From Gp6-AA40 sp050742535 (GTDB lineage: Bacteria; Acidobacteriota; Vicinamibacteria; Vicinamibacterales; UBA2999): DNA of 5,222 nucleotides. Position 1 is the stretch's first letter; each line of letters begins with the position of its first letter. The stretch is taken from positions 1 to 5,222 of the forward strand of contig JBOGIQ010000387.1 of assembly GCA_050742535.1 (NCBI GenBank), in the 5' to 3' direction. Below are positions 1 to 4,831 of the stretch, in pieces. The notes under the pieces were generated by a model. The model had not been told where the DNA came from. It saw nothing but the letters and a program-made list of their open reading frames with translations, and made no database searches. Both the position numbers and the translations under genes were made by a program.

Positions 1-1508
1 TCGATGCCGCGAATCAACCGCACCGGACCTTCGTAGACACCGGCACTCACGGCGAATCCCTTGAGCGGCACGTTCTGAACCGCCTGAACCGCCTGAACCT
101 TCTGAACCTCCTGAACCTCCTGAACCTCCTCGTAGGGCACCGCTTCAGCGGTGCCTGGCTTATGCACGTCGAACAACAGGCTGAGGATGAGCGCCGTGAT
201 CTGCTGCAACCTGCCGGCTGCCGCGGGCAGCCATTCCGGAGGCGGTGGCGGCGAGGGCGGGAACCCGAGATTCGCCGGCGCGGCGCTGATCGGCGTCTCC
301 TCCCGCCATCGGAACCGCGCTGCGAGCTCGTCCGCCGAGGGCCCCTCACGTCCTTCCAGCAGTGCCACGATCTCGTTCGCCGTCGCGTCGACGAGGTGCT
401 GGGGGTCATGCGCCCGCCCCTCACTCACGAGCCGCTGTCCCGCCGCGAGAATAGCGCGCCGCGCAATTCCGATCGCCATCATGTCGCCGTGGAACACGCG
501 TTCTTCGCGGACGCGGTAGACGAGCTGCGCCTCCGCGAGCAGTTCGTCGAATCCGGCGCGATGCTCCGCCGGCACGCGGACGCGGATCGCCGCCAGCGCC
601 TTTGCCGCCGCCTCGAGACGATCGGCGTCCTCCCCATCGAGTGACGCGCGGATCACCTTCACGATCATCTCCGGGTGCTCGATCGCATGGCGGTCGGACA
701 CGTCGTAGCCGCCCAGAACCCGCAGCCCGATGACGTCAACGAAGGCGCGAGCGGCGGCGCCGGCCTTGTCCGATCGCGCCTGCAGCTGCGCGAGGATGTC
801 GCCGGCGTCCGCTCCTGATCGGATGAGCGCCAAGGCATCCGGCGTTTCAAGGAGTGCCTGACGCAGTGCTTTCAACTGATCGAGCGCGCCTGCTGACACC
901 GGCGAGAGCCCGCGCATCGTCTGCAGGAGCGCGCCGGGAGGCATGCCGGTCCACTGCATCGCCGAGAGTAGAAAATCGCCGACAGCCAGGAGCGCGCAGA
1001 AGTTCAACCGGTGATGGTTGAAGATTGCGGTGCGCAGCAGTTCGGTGGCGCGGCGGACGTGATCCGCGAGCTGCGCGTCGGAAGCATGCGAGAGATCCTC
1101 AGCGAGCAGCGCGCGCGCCTGTTCCGCCATGCGCGGCTTGAGCTCGCGATCCCACATGTCCACGTCCAGGCGCCAGACGCGGTCGCGGAACACCGTTTCG
1201 GCCCGCGCGACACGGCGCCGGATTTCCGGGTGAACGCGGCGCATGATCTCGAAGATCAGACGAGGCGGCGCACCCTTCGCGCTCTTCGGCGCACCGACCG
1301 GGCGCACAGCGAAGTAGAGGAACCGGTTGATGACGGCGACCTCCATGTAATCGAGCAACAGGCCGTAGGTGCGAGTACCGGCCTTGAACCCGGACATCAT
1401 CGCGTCGGGCAGAACGTCGGCCACGAACACCGACGGTGGACGTGTCGCGTGTGTCTGTTCAAGTTCCCACGCGCCCGGTGACGGCGGCGTGAACGTGCTG
1501 GATGTCAT
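1..1508 (-). CDS. PEP-utilising protein lacking ATP-grasp: central helical domain plus start of phosphohistidine swivelling domain (3' partial)
   Basis: 502 codons are visible; the gene continues past the left edge. The family (PEP synthase, rifampin phosphotransferase and relatives) moves phosphate through a histidine on a swivelling domain. Residues 6-75 (PGAWELEQTH, then YGLLLDY and RFLYFAVRPVGAP) and about 106-365 (RDRVWRLD...WD..LKP, AVGDFL..AMQWTG, RGLSPVSAG, GGYDVSDRHAIEHPEM, YRVREERVFHGD, ARRAILAAGQRL) resemble the central domain that follows the ATP-grasp in full-length enzymes. Residues 484-502 (GFAVSAGVYEGPVRLIRG) begin the swivelling domain; its catalytic histidine would lie outside the window. 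The ATG at 1508 is the first possible start: an in-frame TGA lies five codons further upstream, so no ATP-grasp can precede it in this frame. No clear Shine-Dalgarno site is visible. A proline-rich stretch (417-425) and a (x)VQ repeat linker (461-478) separate the domains. The cupin gene lies 64 bp upstream on the same strand. Family assignment is confident; the substrate is unknown. Confidence 0.85.
   Translation of the reverse strand, partial: MTSSTFTPPSPGAWELEQTHATRPPSVFVADVLPDAMMSGFKAGTRTYGLLLDYMEVAVINRFLYFAVRPVGAPKSAKGAPPRLIFEIMRRVHPEIRRRVARAETVFRDRVWRLDVDMWDRELKPRMAEQARALLAEDLSHASDAQLADHVRRATELLRTAIFNHHRLNFCALLAVGDFLLSAMQWTGMPPGALLQTMRGLSPVSAGALDQLKALRQALLETPDALALIRSGADAGDILAQLQARSDKAGAAARAFVDVIGLRVLGGYDVSDRHAIEHPEMIVKVIRASLDGEDADRLEAAAKALAAIRVRVPAEHRAGFDELLAEAQLVYRVREERVFHGDMMAIGIARRAILAAGQRLVSEGRAHDPQHLVDATANEIVALLEGREGPSADELAARFRWREETPISAAPANLGFPPSPPPPPEWLPAAAGRLQQITALILSLLFDVHKPGTAEAVPYEEVQEVQEVQKVQAVQAVQNVPLKGFAVSAGVYEGPVRLIRGI
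72..125. repeat. Six tandem 9-bp repeats inside the PEP-utilising gene
   Basis: Six consecutive 9-mers of consensus CNCCTGAAC (coding strand GTTCAGGNG) run without interruption: 72-80, 81-89, 90-98, 99-107, 108-116 and 117-125. Differences are confined to the first three bases of the unit. On the coding strand they keep frame and encode a three-residue repeat (E/K/A)-V-Q, residues about 461-478, in the linker before the swivelling domain. Because the unit is a multiple of three, copy-number change would lengthen or shorten the linker without a frameshift. Confidence 0.9.
136..155. repeat. 20-bp palindrome (REP-like) within coding sequence
   Basis: GGCACCGCT-TC-AGCGGTGCC: nine-base perfect arms around a two-base centre, ten bases from the 9-mer array. 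It is read in frame as G-T-A-E-A-V-P (residues 452-458) of the PEP-utilising protein. Its perfect symmetry and position in a linker suggest a dispersed palindromic repeat that entered the gene in frame. That origin is inferred; only one copy is in the window. Confidence 0.7.
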
Positions 1509-1572
1509 GAAACGTGTCTCAGTTCAGGGGAAATAGGCAGCCGCGGTGTAGTCGGATCAGACAGTTAACAAA

Positions 1573-1899
1573 TCATGGGGCCGGAGCCAGCACAGCGAGC
1601 ACCAGCAACCGGCCTGTGCCCGTATTGCGGATGCCATGCGGGATGCCTTCGGGCGCCACCATCAGGTCGCCGGCGGCGGTGGCAAGCCGCCGCCCTTCGA
1701 GGAGGAAGACGCCTTCGCCTTCGAGCACGTAATACAGCTTGTCCATTCCTTCGTGCGAATGAAGTTCGTGCACTTGACCTGGCTCGAACGCGTTCAGACC
1801 GACCAGCAGGCGCTCCGACTCGAAAATCGTGGCCTTCCCCATCTTGTCGGGGCGCCACTGCGCGTAGCGCGCCGGTTGAATGACCGTCGGATGGTCCAT
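1573..1899 (-). CDS. Small single-domain cupin protein (Cupin_2 type)
   Basis: A 108-residue protein, the usual size for a stand-alone cupin. Motif 1 is G41-x5-H47-S-H49-x3-D53, followed by LYYVLEGEG. Motif 2 is G77-x5-P83-x-G85-x2-H88-x3-N92, a perfect match to the family pattern. H47, H49 and H88 are the expected metal ligands. The usual glutamate of motif 1 is replaced by D53 (next to K54), so metal binding may be altered or use the aspartate. No signal peptide or membrane segment is visible, so it is probably cytosolic. The ATG at 1899 is supported by GAGGT (1906-1910) six bases upstream; a later ATG (residue 20) would remove the first beta strands. The PEP-utilising gene starts 64 bp downstream on the same strand with no obvious terminator between, so co-transcription is plausible. 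Substrate and reaction cannot be read from sequence: cupins of this size include sugar-binding, isomerase, dioxygenase and regulatory proteins. Confidence 0.9.
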   Translation of the reverse strand: MDHPTVIQPARYAQWRPDKMGKATIFESERLLVGLNAFEPGQVHELHSHEGMDKLYYVLEGEGVFLLEGRRLATAAGDLMVAPEGIPHGIRNTGTGRLLVLAVLAPAP

Positions 1900-1971
1900 G
1901 AATCTACCTCATCTATATGATCCGGCCGTTCCGGCACATCGTTTGAAGCATTTTTGCCCGAACTGACACGC
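1900..1971. promoter_or_regulatory. Divergent intergenic region (cupin / GGDEF)
   Basis: These 72 bp separate two divergently transcribed genes and so probably carry promoters for both. It is more AT-rich than its flanks. I could not identify a convincing -35/-10 pair in either direction. An imperfect inverted repeat, CCGGCCG...CCGG (1922-1934), is the only symmetrical element and may be chance in GC-rich DNA. Confidence 0.3.
1906..1910 (-). promoter_or_regulatory. Ribosome binding site of the cupin gene
   Basis: GAGGT on the minus strand, six bases before the ATG at 1899. It supports that ATG over the internal methionine at residue 20. Confidence 0.6.
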
Positions 1972-2919
1972 ATGAGGATGCGCAAACAGATTCCCGGGGA
2001 CTCAGAAGCGCCGTCGACGCGGTCGGAACTGCATCAATGGGTGAGGCAGCAGTTCCACCTGGCAGCTCATCAGGAACATGCGCTGCTCGACGCCATCGAC
2101 AACGTCTTCCTGCAGCACGAGCGCCTGTGGCAGCAGTCGAAGCAGGACGCGATTCAGGCGGTGTCGGCCGGCTTCACCGAGCGGATGAACAAGATGCGCG
2201 AGGAGCTGTCGGCGCGCGACGCGACGGTCAGCAGCATCTCGAAATACTTCGAGGAGCTGGTGGCCGACCTGACGGATCGCGTCCATCGCGACCCGAAGAC
2301 GCGCCTGATGAACTTCCGCCGCTTCATCGAGCAGCTCGAAGCGTTTCTCGCGCTCGAGCAGCGCGGGCACTGGAGCGCGGTCGGGCTCGTCGATATCGCG
2401 TCGTTCAAGTGGTACAACGATACGCTCGGGCACGCCCTCGGCGACCGGATCATCGATCGCGTCGCGCGGCTGCTTCGCGAACAGATCCGATCCGATGACC
2501 TGATCGCCCAGGAGGCACCGGACCCGCGCGCCGCGCAGGAGCTGCACGCACGGTTCGGCGGCGACGAGTTCTGCTTCCTGATCCCCGAGCTCGATCATCC
2601 GAACGACGCCTGGATCATCGCCGAGCGCTTCCGCGAGGCGGTGGAGCGCTTCGACTGGACCAGCGAGGACGCGCGGCTGTCGCAGAAGCCCGTTCGCGTG
2701 GACGTCGGCGTCGTCGTGATCCGTCTGGGCACGGTTGCCGAACGGCGTCCGATCGCCCGCGAGCTGGCGCACGACCTCCTCGCGCGCGCCGACAAGTTGA
2801 TGTACGAGGCCAAGGGCACACGCGCCGGGCACGTCCATCGCGTCGGCGTCCGCATCGAGAACAAGTCGCTCGTCGAAACGACGCCCGAAGAACTTGCCGA
2901 CACCGTGACGGCGCACTGA
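1972..2919 (+). CDS. GGDEF-domain diguanylate cyclase with N-terminal coiled-coil region
   Basis: About 315 residues counted from the ATG at 1972. It should make cyclic di-GMP from two GTP in the cytoplasm. Residues about 15-105 are charged and helical, probably a coiled coil for dimerisation or signal input; no membrane segment or known sensor domain is visible. The GGDEF domain starts at DPKTRLMNFRRF (107-118), a variant of DxLTGLPNRRxF. It continues with VDIASFKWYNDTLGHALGD (metal-ligand D141; guanine-contact N149 and D150), the intact catalytic FGGDEF (195-200), and ADKLMYEAKG near the C-terminus. The RxxD product-inhibition motif (R173-S-D-D176) is present, but 19 residues rather than the usual five separate it from GGDEF, owing to an insert of about 14 residues (180-193). 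The frame is open to a TTG at 1954; ATG 1972 or 1978 is more likely, although none has a good Shine-Dalgarno site. Catalytic residues suggest an active enzyme. Its target pathway is not indicated by its neighbours. Confidence 0.92.
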   Translation: MRMRKQIPGDSEAPSTRSELHQWVRQQFHLAAHQEHALLDAIDNVFLQHERLWQQSKQDAIQAVSAGFTERMNKMREELSARDATVSSISKYFEELVADLTDRVHRDPKTRLMNFRRFIEQLEAFLALEQRGHWSAVGLVDIASFKWYNDTLGHALGDRIIDRVARLLREQIRSDDLIAQEAPDPRAAQELHARFGGDEFCFLIPELDHPNDAWIIAERFREAVERFDWTSEDARLSQKPVRVDVGVVVIRLGTVAERRPIARELAHDLLARADKLMYEAKGTRAGHVHRVGVRIENKSLVETTPEELADTVTAH

Positions 2920-2968
2920 ACCCCCCTTTTTGCTGTGCTACAGTAAATGGTTCGCGCACCACAGAAAT

Positions 2969-3044
2969 GGCGGGTGTAGCTCAGGGGTAGAGCGCCTGAC
3001 TGTGGCTCAGGAAGTCGCGGGTTCGAAGCCCGTCACCCGCCCCA
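2969..3044 (+). tRNA. tRNA-His (anticodon GTG), CCA encoded
   Basis: A full cloverleaf can be drawn. The acceptor stem is GCGGGTG (2970-2976) with CACCCGC (3034-3040). The D-arm contains GTAGCTCAGGGGTAGAGC. The anticodon stem is CCTGA/TCAGG (2995-2999/3007-3011) around loop CTGTGGC, placing GTG at 3002-3004. The T-arm is GCGGG-TTCGAAG-CCCGT. The discriminator base is C (3041), followed by genomic CCA (3042-3044). The G at 2969 can pair with C73 as the extra G-1 that histidyl-tRNA synthetase requires, which independently supports the histidine assignment. It lies 49 bp after the GGDEF gene and probably has its own promoter. Confidence 0.97.
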
Positions 3045-3048
3045 CACT

Positions 3049-3140
3049 GAGGCCTAAGGAATCAGGCCCAAGGCCTACGTGAAGAGCGAAGCCTGACTCC
3101 TGGACCAGCCCTTAGGCCTCGGGCCTTGGGCCTTAGGCCT
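3049..3140. repeat. AGGCCT-rich inverted-repeat block downstream of tRNA-His
   Basis: Four AGGCCT palindromes (3050, 3071, 3114, 3135) lie within longer complementary arms. GAGGCCTAAGG (3049-3059) is exactly complementary to 3110-3120, and its inner ten bases also to 3131-3140. AGGCCCAAGGCC (3064-3075) is exactly complementary to 3122-3133. Pairing 3050-3059 with 3131-3140 and 3067-3075 with 3122-3130 gives one nested hairpin; the alternative pairing of 3049-3059 with 3110-3120 competes with it. The block starts four bases after the tRNA CCA and ends two bases before the next start codon. It may end or process the tRNA transcript or be a degenerate repetitive element. No T-run follows, so it is not a typical intrinsic terminator. 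Confidence 0.75.
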
Positions 3141-3142
3141 GT

Positions 3143-3448
3143 ATGTCTCCGATCCCCTGGGCAGCCATCGTCACGCACGGTCCGGCGATCGTCTCCGCCG
3201 CGCGATCGCTCCTTGCCACCCAATCCAGAAAACTCGACGAGCGCAATCAGAGCGTGGACGCGCGGCTCGCACAGCTCGAAAAGGCGTCGGTCGAAAGTGC
3301 GCGTCTCATCCAGGAGATGGCCGAGCAGCTGCAGGCCCTCACGCTCGCGCAACAGGAGATCCAGCGCCGGCTGCGGCTCGCCCTCATCGCCACCATCGTC
3401 GCGGCGCTCGTCGCGCTTATCGCGCTCGCGGTCGCCCTCGCGTCCTGA
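3143..3448 (+). CDS. Small coiled-coil protein with C-terminal membrane anchor, function unknown
   Basis: A 101-residue protein. Residues 1-25 are mildly hydrophobic (MSPIPWAAIVTHGPAIVSAA). Residues about 30-77 have the charged, Q/E/L-rich heptad pattern of a coiled coil (DARLAQLEKASVESARLIQEM and AEQLQALTLAQQEIQRRL). Residues about 78-100 are a single hydrophobic segment of Ala, Leu, Ile and Val with no charge, ending one residue before the stop. This suggests a tail-anchored inner-membrane protein with a cytoplasmic coiled coil that oligomerises. Codon use matches the surrounding genes, with G or C in most third positions, which favours a real gene. The ATG follows the AGGCCT repeat block directly; the only purine-rich candidate upstream is the AGG inside that repeat, so initiation signals are weak. 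The TGA stop is the start of a heptamer array. I do not recognise a named family. Confidence 0.7.
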   Translation: MSPIPWAAIVTHGPAIVSAARSLLATQSRKLDERNQSVDARLAQLEKASVESARLIQEMAEQLQALTLAQQEIQRRLRLALIATIVAALVALIALAVALAS

Positions 3449-3487
3449 TCCCTGATCCCTGATCCCTGATCCCTGATCCCTGATCCC
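3446..3487. repeat. Six tandem heptamers TGATCCC
   Basis: Perfect 7-bp units start at 3446, 3453, 3460, 3467, 3474 and 3481 (minus strand GGGATCA). The TGA of the first unit is the stop codon of the preceding membrane-protein gene, so later copies do not alter that protein. The array resembles the short tandemly repeated sequences seen between genes in some bacterial genomes. No spacers of CRISPR type are present. Confidence 0.92.
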
Positions 3488-3747
3488 CAAAGACTTAACA
3501 ATCCAGATTTAACAATTTCACAGCGAACGAAATCGCAGTTCGGGGCGTCCATTGTTGCAACCGAGGGCGTGCGCCTCCGTAATTCCGGTCATAGGCCACC
3601 GGGACGGCAGATGCACCGCCCTTCGGTTCCCGCAGTAGTGGCTGTTTGTTGATGGTTACCCCGCTCTCGCGCGTTGGCGCCAGAGCGGCGTTCGCACTCG
3701 TTGTGTGTCGCACGGGTCCCCGGATCGCAGGAAAGCGTTGACTGTGC
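3488..3747. other. Gene-free intergenic stretch with direct repeats and one hairpin
   Basis: The gap between the small membrane-protein gene and the metallopeptidase gene. It opens with an AT-rich patch containing two direct copies of TTAACAAT (3495-3502 and 3509-3516), next to the heptamer array. The rest has balanced composition without the third-position GC bias of the genes, and no reading frame in it is convincing. It holds a hairpin at 3661-3688. The leader and promoter of the metallopeptidase gene should lie here. TTGACT at 3738-3743 resembles a -35 box, but the matching -10 position falls at the start codon. Confidence 0.6.
3661..3688. repeat. Hairpin in the leader region of the metallopeptidase gene
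   Basis: CCGCTCT (3661-3667) pairs perfectly with AGAGCGG (3682-3688). After a C/C mismatch, an inner GCGC/GCGC stem (3669-3672/3677-3680) closes a GTTG loop. No T-run follows, so it is not an intrinsic terminator in the plus direction. It may be an RNA structure in the 5' leader or an inverted-repeat operator; no role can be assigned. Confidence 0.5.
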
Positions 3748-3756
3748 AAAGGAGGG
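3748..3756 (+). promoter_or_regulatory. Strong Shine-Dalgarno site deciding a GTG start
   Basis: AAAGGAGGG ends nine bases before the GTG at 3766. It closely matches the anti-Shine-Dalgarno complement and fixes the start of the metallopeptidase gene, giving a protein with an N-terminal signal peptide. Confidence 0.8.
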
Positions 3757-3765
3757 CACTATCTG

Positions 3766-4458
3766 GTGAGAAGCGTTGGGCACCGCGCGCACTGTGCCGT
3801 CATCGCCGCACTCACGGCCAGTGTGTTTGGCGCCGCCGCCCTCGGCGGACAGCTTCATCGCTATCGCAACACCGCATCGGCCTGCATTCGCGTCACCACG
3901 AAGGATCATCTCTCGGGCCCCGCCTTCAAGACCATTCAGCACGAAGCGTCGCGCATCTGGCTGCGGCATGGAGTCGCGATCGACTGGACGCAAGCGGCAG
4001 CCGCACACTGCGACACGGTTGAAGAAATCGTCTTCGACGACGACGAACTGATCAAGCTCGCGGGCGGCAGAGTAGACACCGCCCTTGCACGAACCGTGTT
4101 TCTTGGCCGCTCACGAACAATCTACGTCTCCGTGCCACGGGCGTTCGCCATGCTGGCGCAGCTGAAGGACAAGTTCGTCACGTTCAGCAACGACGGCGAA
4201 AGCGACTTCCGGGGAGGCACGCTGCTCGGACGGGTCGTCGCGCACGAACTGGGCCACGTGCTGCTGACGACAATGGCGCATTCGAAAACAGGATTGATGC
4301 GGCCTGTCTTCGGACTGAAGGACGTGCTGTCGGACGACGATCGGATGAACGATCTCACGCCGGCCGAGTCGAACCGCCTCGCCACGCGCTTCTCACTCGT
4401 CCCGTCCGACTCGCCGGCGACGCCGTCCCTTCTGACGCGTCGCGAGATGACGAAGTAA
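3766..4458 (+). CDS. Secreted putative zinc metallopeptidase, HELGH-x7-H type
   Basis: A 230-residue protein starting at GTG 3766. Residues 1-28 form a signal peptide: basic start, hydrophobic core CAVIAALTASVFGAAALGG, probable cleavage around 27-29. The mature part therefore acts outside the cytoplasm. The core motif is VVAHELGHVLLTTMAHSKTGLMR (residues 157-179). H160 and H164 are zinc ligands, E161 the catalytic base, and H172 the probable third ligand, followed by GLM, which recalls the metzincin Met-turn. The spacing HExxH-x7-H differs from classical HExxHxxGxxH. C40 and C82 are the only cysteines in the mature region and could form a disulfide. I recall similar short HELGH-LL...HS..G(I/L)M proteins as common in Acidobacteriota, generally uncharacterised; this is unchecked. 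The substrate is unknown. The gene converges with the small minus-strand gene, with ten bases between their stop codons. Confidence 0.8.
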   Translation: MRSVGHRAHCAVIAALTASVFGAAALGGQLHRYRNTASACIRVTTKDHLSGPAFKTIQHEASRIWLRHGVAIDWTQAAAAHCDTVEEIVFDDDELIKLAGGRVDTALARTVFLGRSRTIYVSVPRAFAMLAQLKDKFVTFSNDGESDFRGGTLLGRVVAHELGHVLLTTMAHSKTGLMRPVFGLKDVLSDDDRMNDLTPAESNRLATRFSLVPSDSPATPSLLTRREMTK

Positions 4459-4468
4459 TCGAACCGCT

Positions 4469-4693
4469 TCAGCGTCCGTACTGCTTCTTCGCCTGCTTGT
4501 CCGACAGCCCCCCTTCGCGGGCGTGTTCTTCCGCCGTGATCCGATCCAGCCACGGCAGGTGATCCGCGGGCGGAATGTCAGCGCCCGTGAACTGTCCGCC
4601 GACAGCGCCGGGTTCCCGTGTCGTCAGATTGTGCGGATCGCGCTCGCCAGGGATCGGCTGGTGGGGTGTGTGAGGTCGTGACTCGTTGGCCAT
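4469..4693 (-). CDS. Small hydrophilic protein of unknown function (74 aa)
   Basis: A 74-residue, highly polar protein rich in H, P, D, E, K and R, with no signal peptide, membrane segment or cysteine. The N-terminal half is Pro/His/Thr-rich and probably disordered (ESRPHTPHQPIPGERDPHNL). The second half has GQFTGADIPPADHLPWLDRI, then a charged helix TAEEHAREGGLSDKQAKKQYGR. The start at ATG 4693 is set by GGGGAGGG (4698-4705) with a four-base spacer. The frame stays open further upstream to 5050, but that extension would run antisense through the GlgE-like gene and the REP-like palindrome and is not believed. It is divergent from the GlgE-like gene and convergent with the metallopeptidase gene. 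I do not recognise the family; it could be a stress-associated or nucleic-acid-binding small protein, but nothing here proves that. Confidence 0.7.
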   Translation of the reverse strand: MANESRPHTPHQPIPGERDPHNLTTREPGAVGGQFTGADIPPADHLPWLDRITAEEHAREGGLSDKQAKKQYGR

Positions 4694-4697
4694 AGAA

Positions 4698-4705
4698 CCC
4701 TCCCC
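4698..4705 (-). promoter_or_regulatory. Ribosome binding site of the 74-aa protein gene
   Basis: GGGGAGGG on the minus strand, four bases before the ATG at 4693. It is strong enough to prefer this start over in-frame upstream starts. Confidence 0.75.
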
Positions 4706-4769
4706 TTCAAAGCCGATACCTTGCCCCTCCCGCCACTTACGCGCAACCTCAGCCTTCTTGACGGTTCGG

Positions 4770-4807
4770 CTTGCCCGCCGTAGCCGCGAAGCGCGAAGGC
4801 GGGCAGG
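4770..4807. repeat. REP-like palindrome between the small gene and the GlgE-like gene
   Basis: Outer arms TGCCCGCC (4772-4779) and GGCGGGCA (4798-4805) are exactly complementary and extend by a T:G and a C:G pair to 4770/4807. Inside, CGCG-AAG-CGCG (4785-4795) forms a second stem. The form GCCCGCCGTAGC...GCGAAGGCGGGC is one I associate with abundant extragenic palindromes in Acidobacteriota; this is recollection, and only one copy is present. It sits in the 138-bp space between divergent genes and could affect either transcript. Confidence 0.7.
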
Positions 4808-4818
4808 GTTCTTGAACC
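4807..4818. repeat. Short inverted repeat just upstream of the GlgE-like start codon
   Basis: GGTTC-TT-GAACC, five-base arms, overlapping the last base of the REP-like palindrome and ending 13 bases before the ATG at 4832. It could be an operator half-site pair or a small leader hairpin. Arms this short can occur by chance. Confidence 0.35.
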
Positions 4819-4831
4819 TACGGATGGGTCT

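Noticed and set aside
162..1481. Several plus-strand open frames of 120-160 residues opposite the PEP-utilising gene
   Set aside because: Arginine-rich, low-information translations antisense to a gene with strong family motifs.
2002..2916. 304-residue open frame antisense to nearly the whole GGDEF gene
   Set aside because: Its length follows from GC-rich codon structure on the other strand. The translation has no recognisable motif, while the plus strand has a clear GGDEF domain.
2916..2944. tRNA promoter CTGAAC / TACAGT with a 17-bp spacer
   Set aside because: Only three and four of six consensus matches, and the -35 would overlap the GGDEF stop codon. Possible, but not supported enough to list.
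2920..2968. Terminator after the GGDEF gene from CTGT-GCT-ACAG and the preceding CCCCCC/TTTTT run
   Set aside because: The stem has only four base pairs and the T-run precedes rather than follows it.
3022..3140. tRNA-His 3' end as an integration site of a mobile element
   Set aside because: No integrase gene and no second copy of the tRNA 3' end are in the window.
3446..3487. CRISPR-like array
   Set aside because: Units are 7 bp and directly adjacent, without unique spacers, and no cas genes are present.
3062..3490. Minus-strand frame beginning with repeated RDQGSGI
   Set aside because: Its start is only the heptamer array translated, and the remainder is antisense to the small membrane-protein gene.
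3495..3749. 84-residue minus-strand open frame in the gene-free stretch
   Set aside because: Codon use lacks the GC third-position bias of the true genes, there is no good ribosome binding site, and the 3' end lies in the TTAACAAT repeats.
3738..3765. Promoter TTGACT / TATCTG before the metallopeptidase gene
   Set aside because: The -10 would overlap the GTG start and place transcription inside the gene, after the strong Shine-Dalgarno site.
3874..3885. Lipobox-like TASAC in the metallopeptidase N-terminus
   Set aside because: It lies well after the hydrophobic core and lacks Leu at the key position, so an ordinary signal peptide is more likely.
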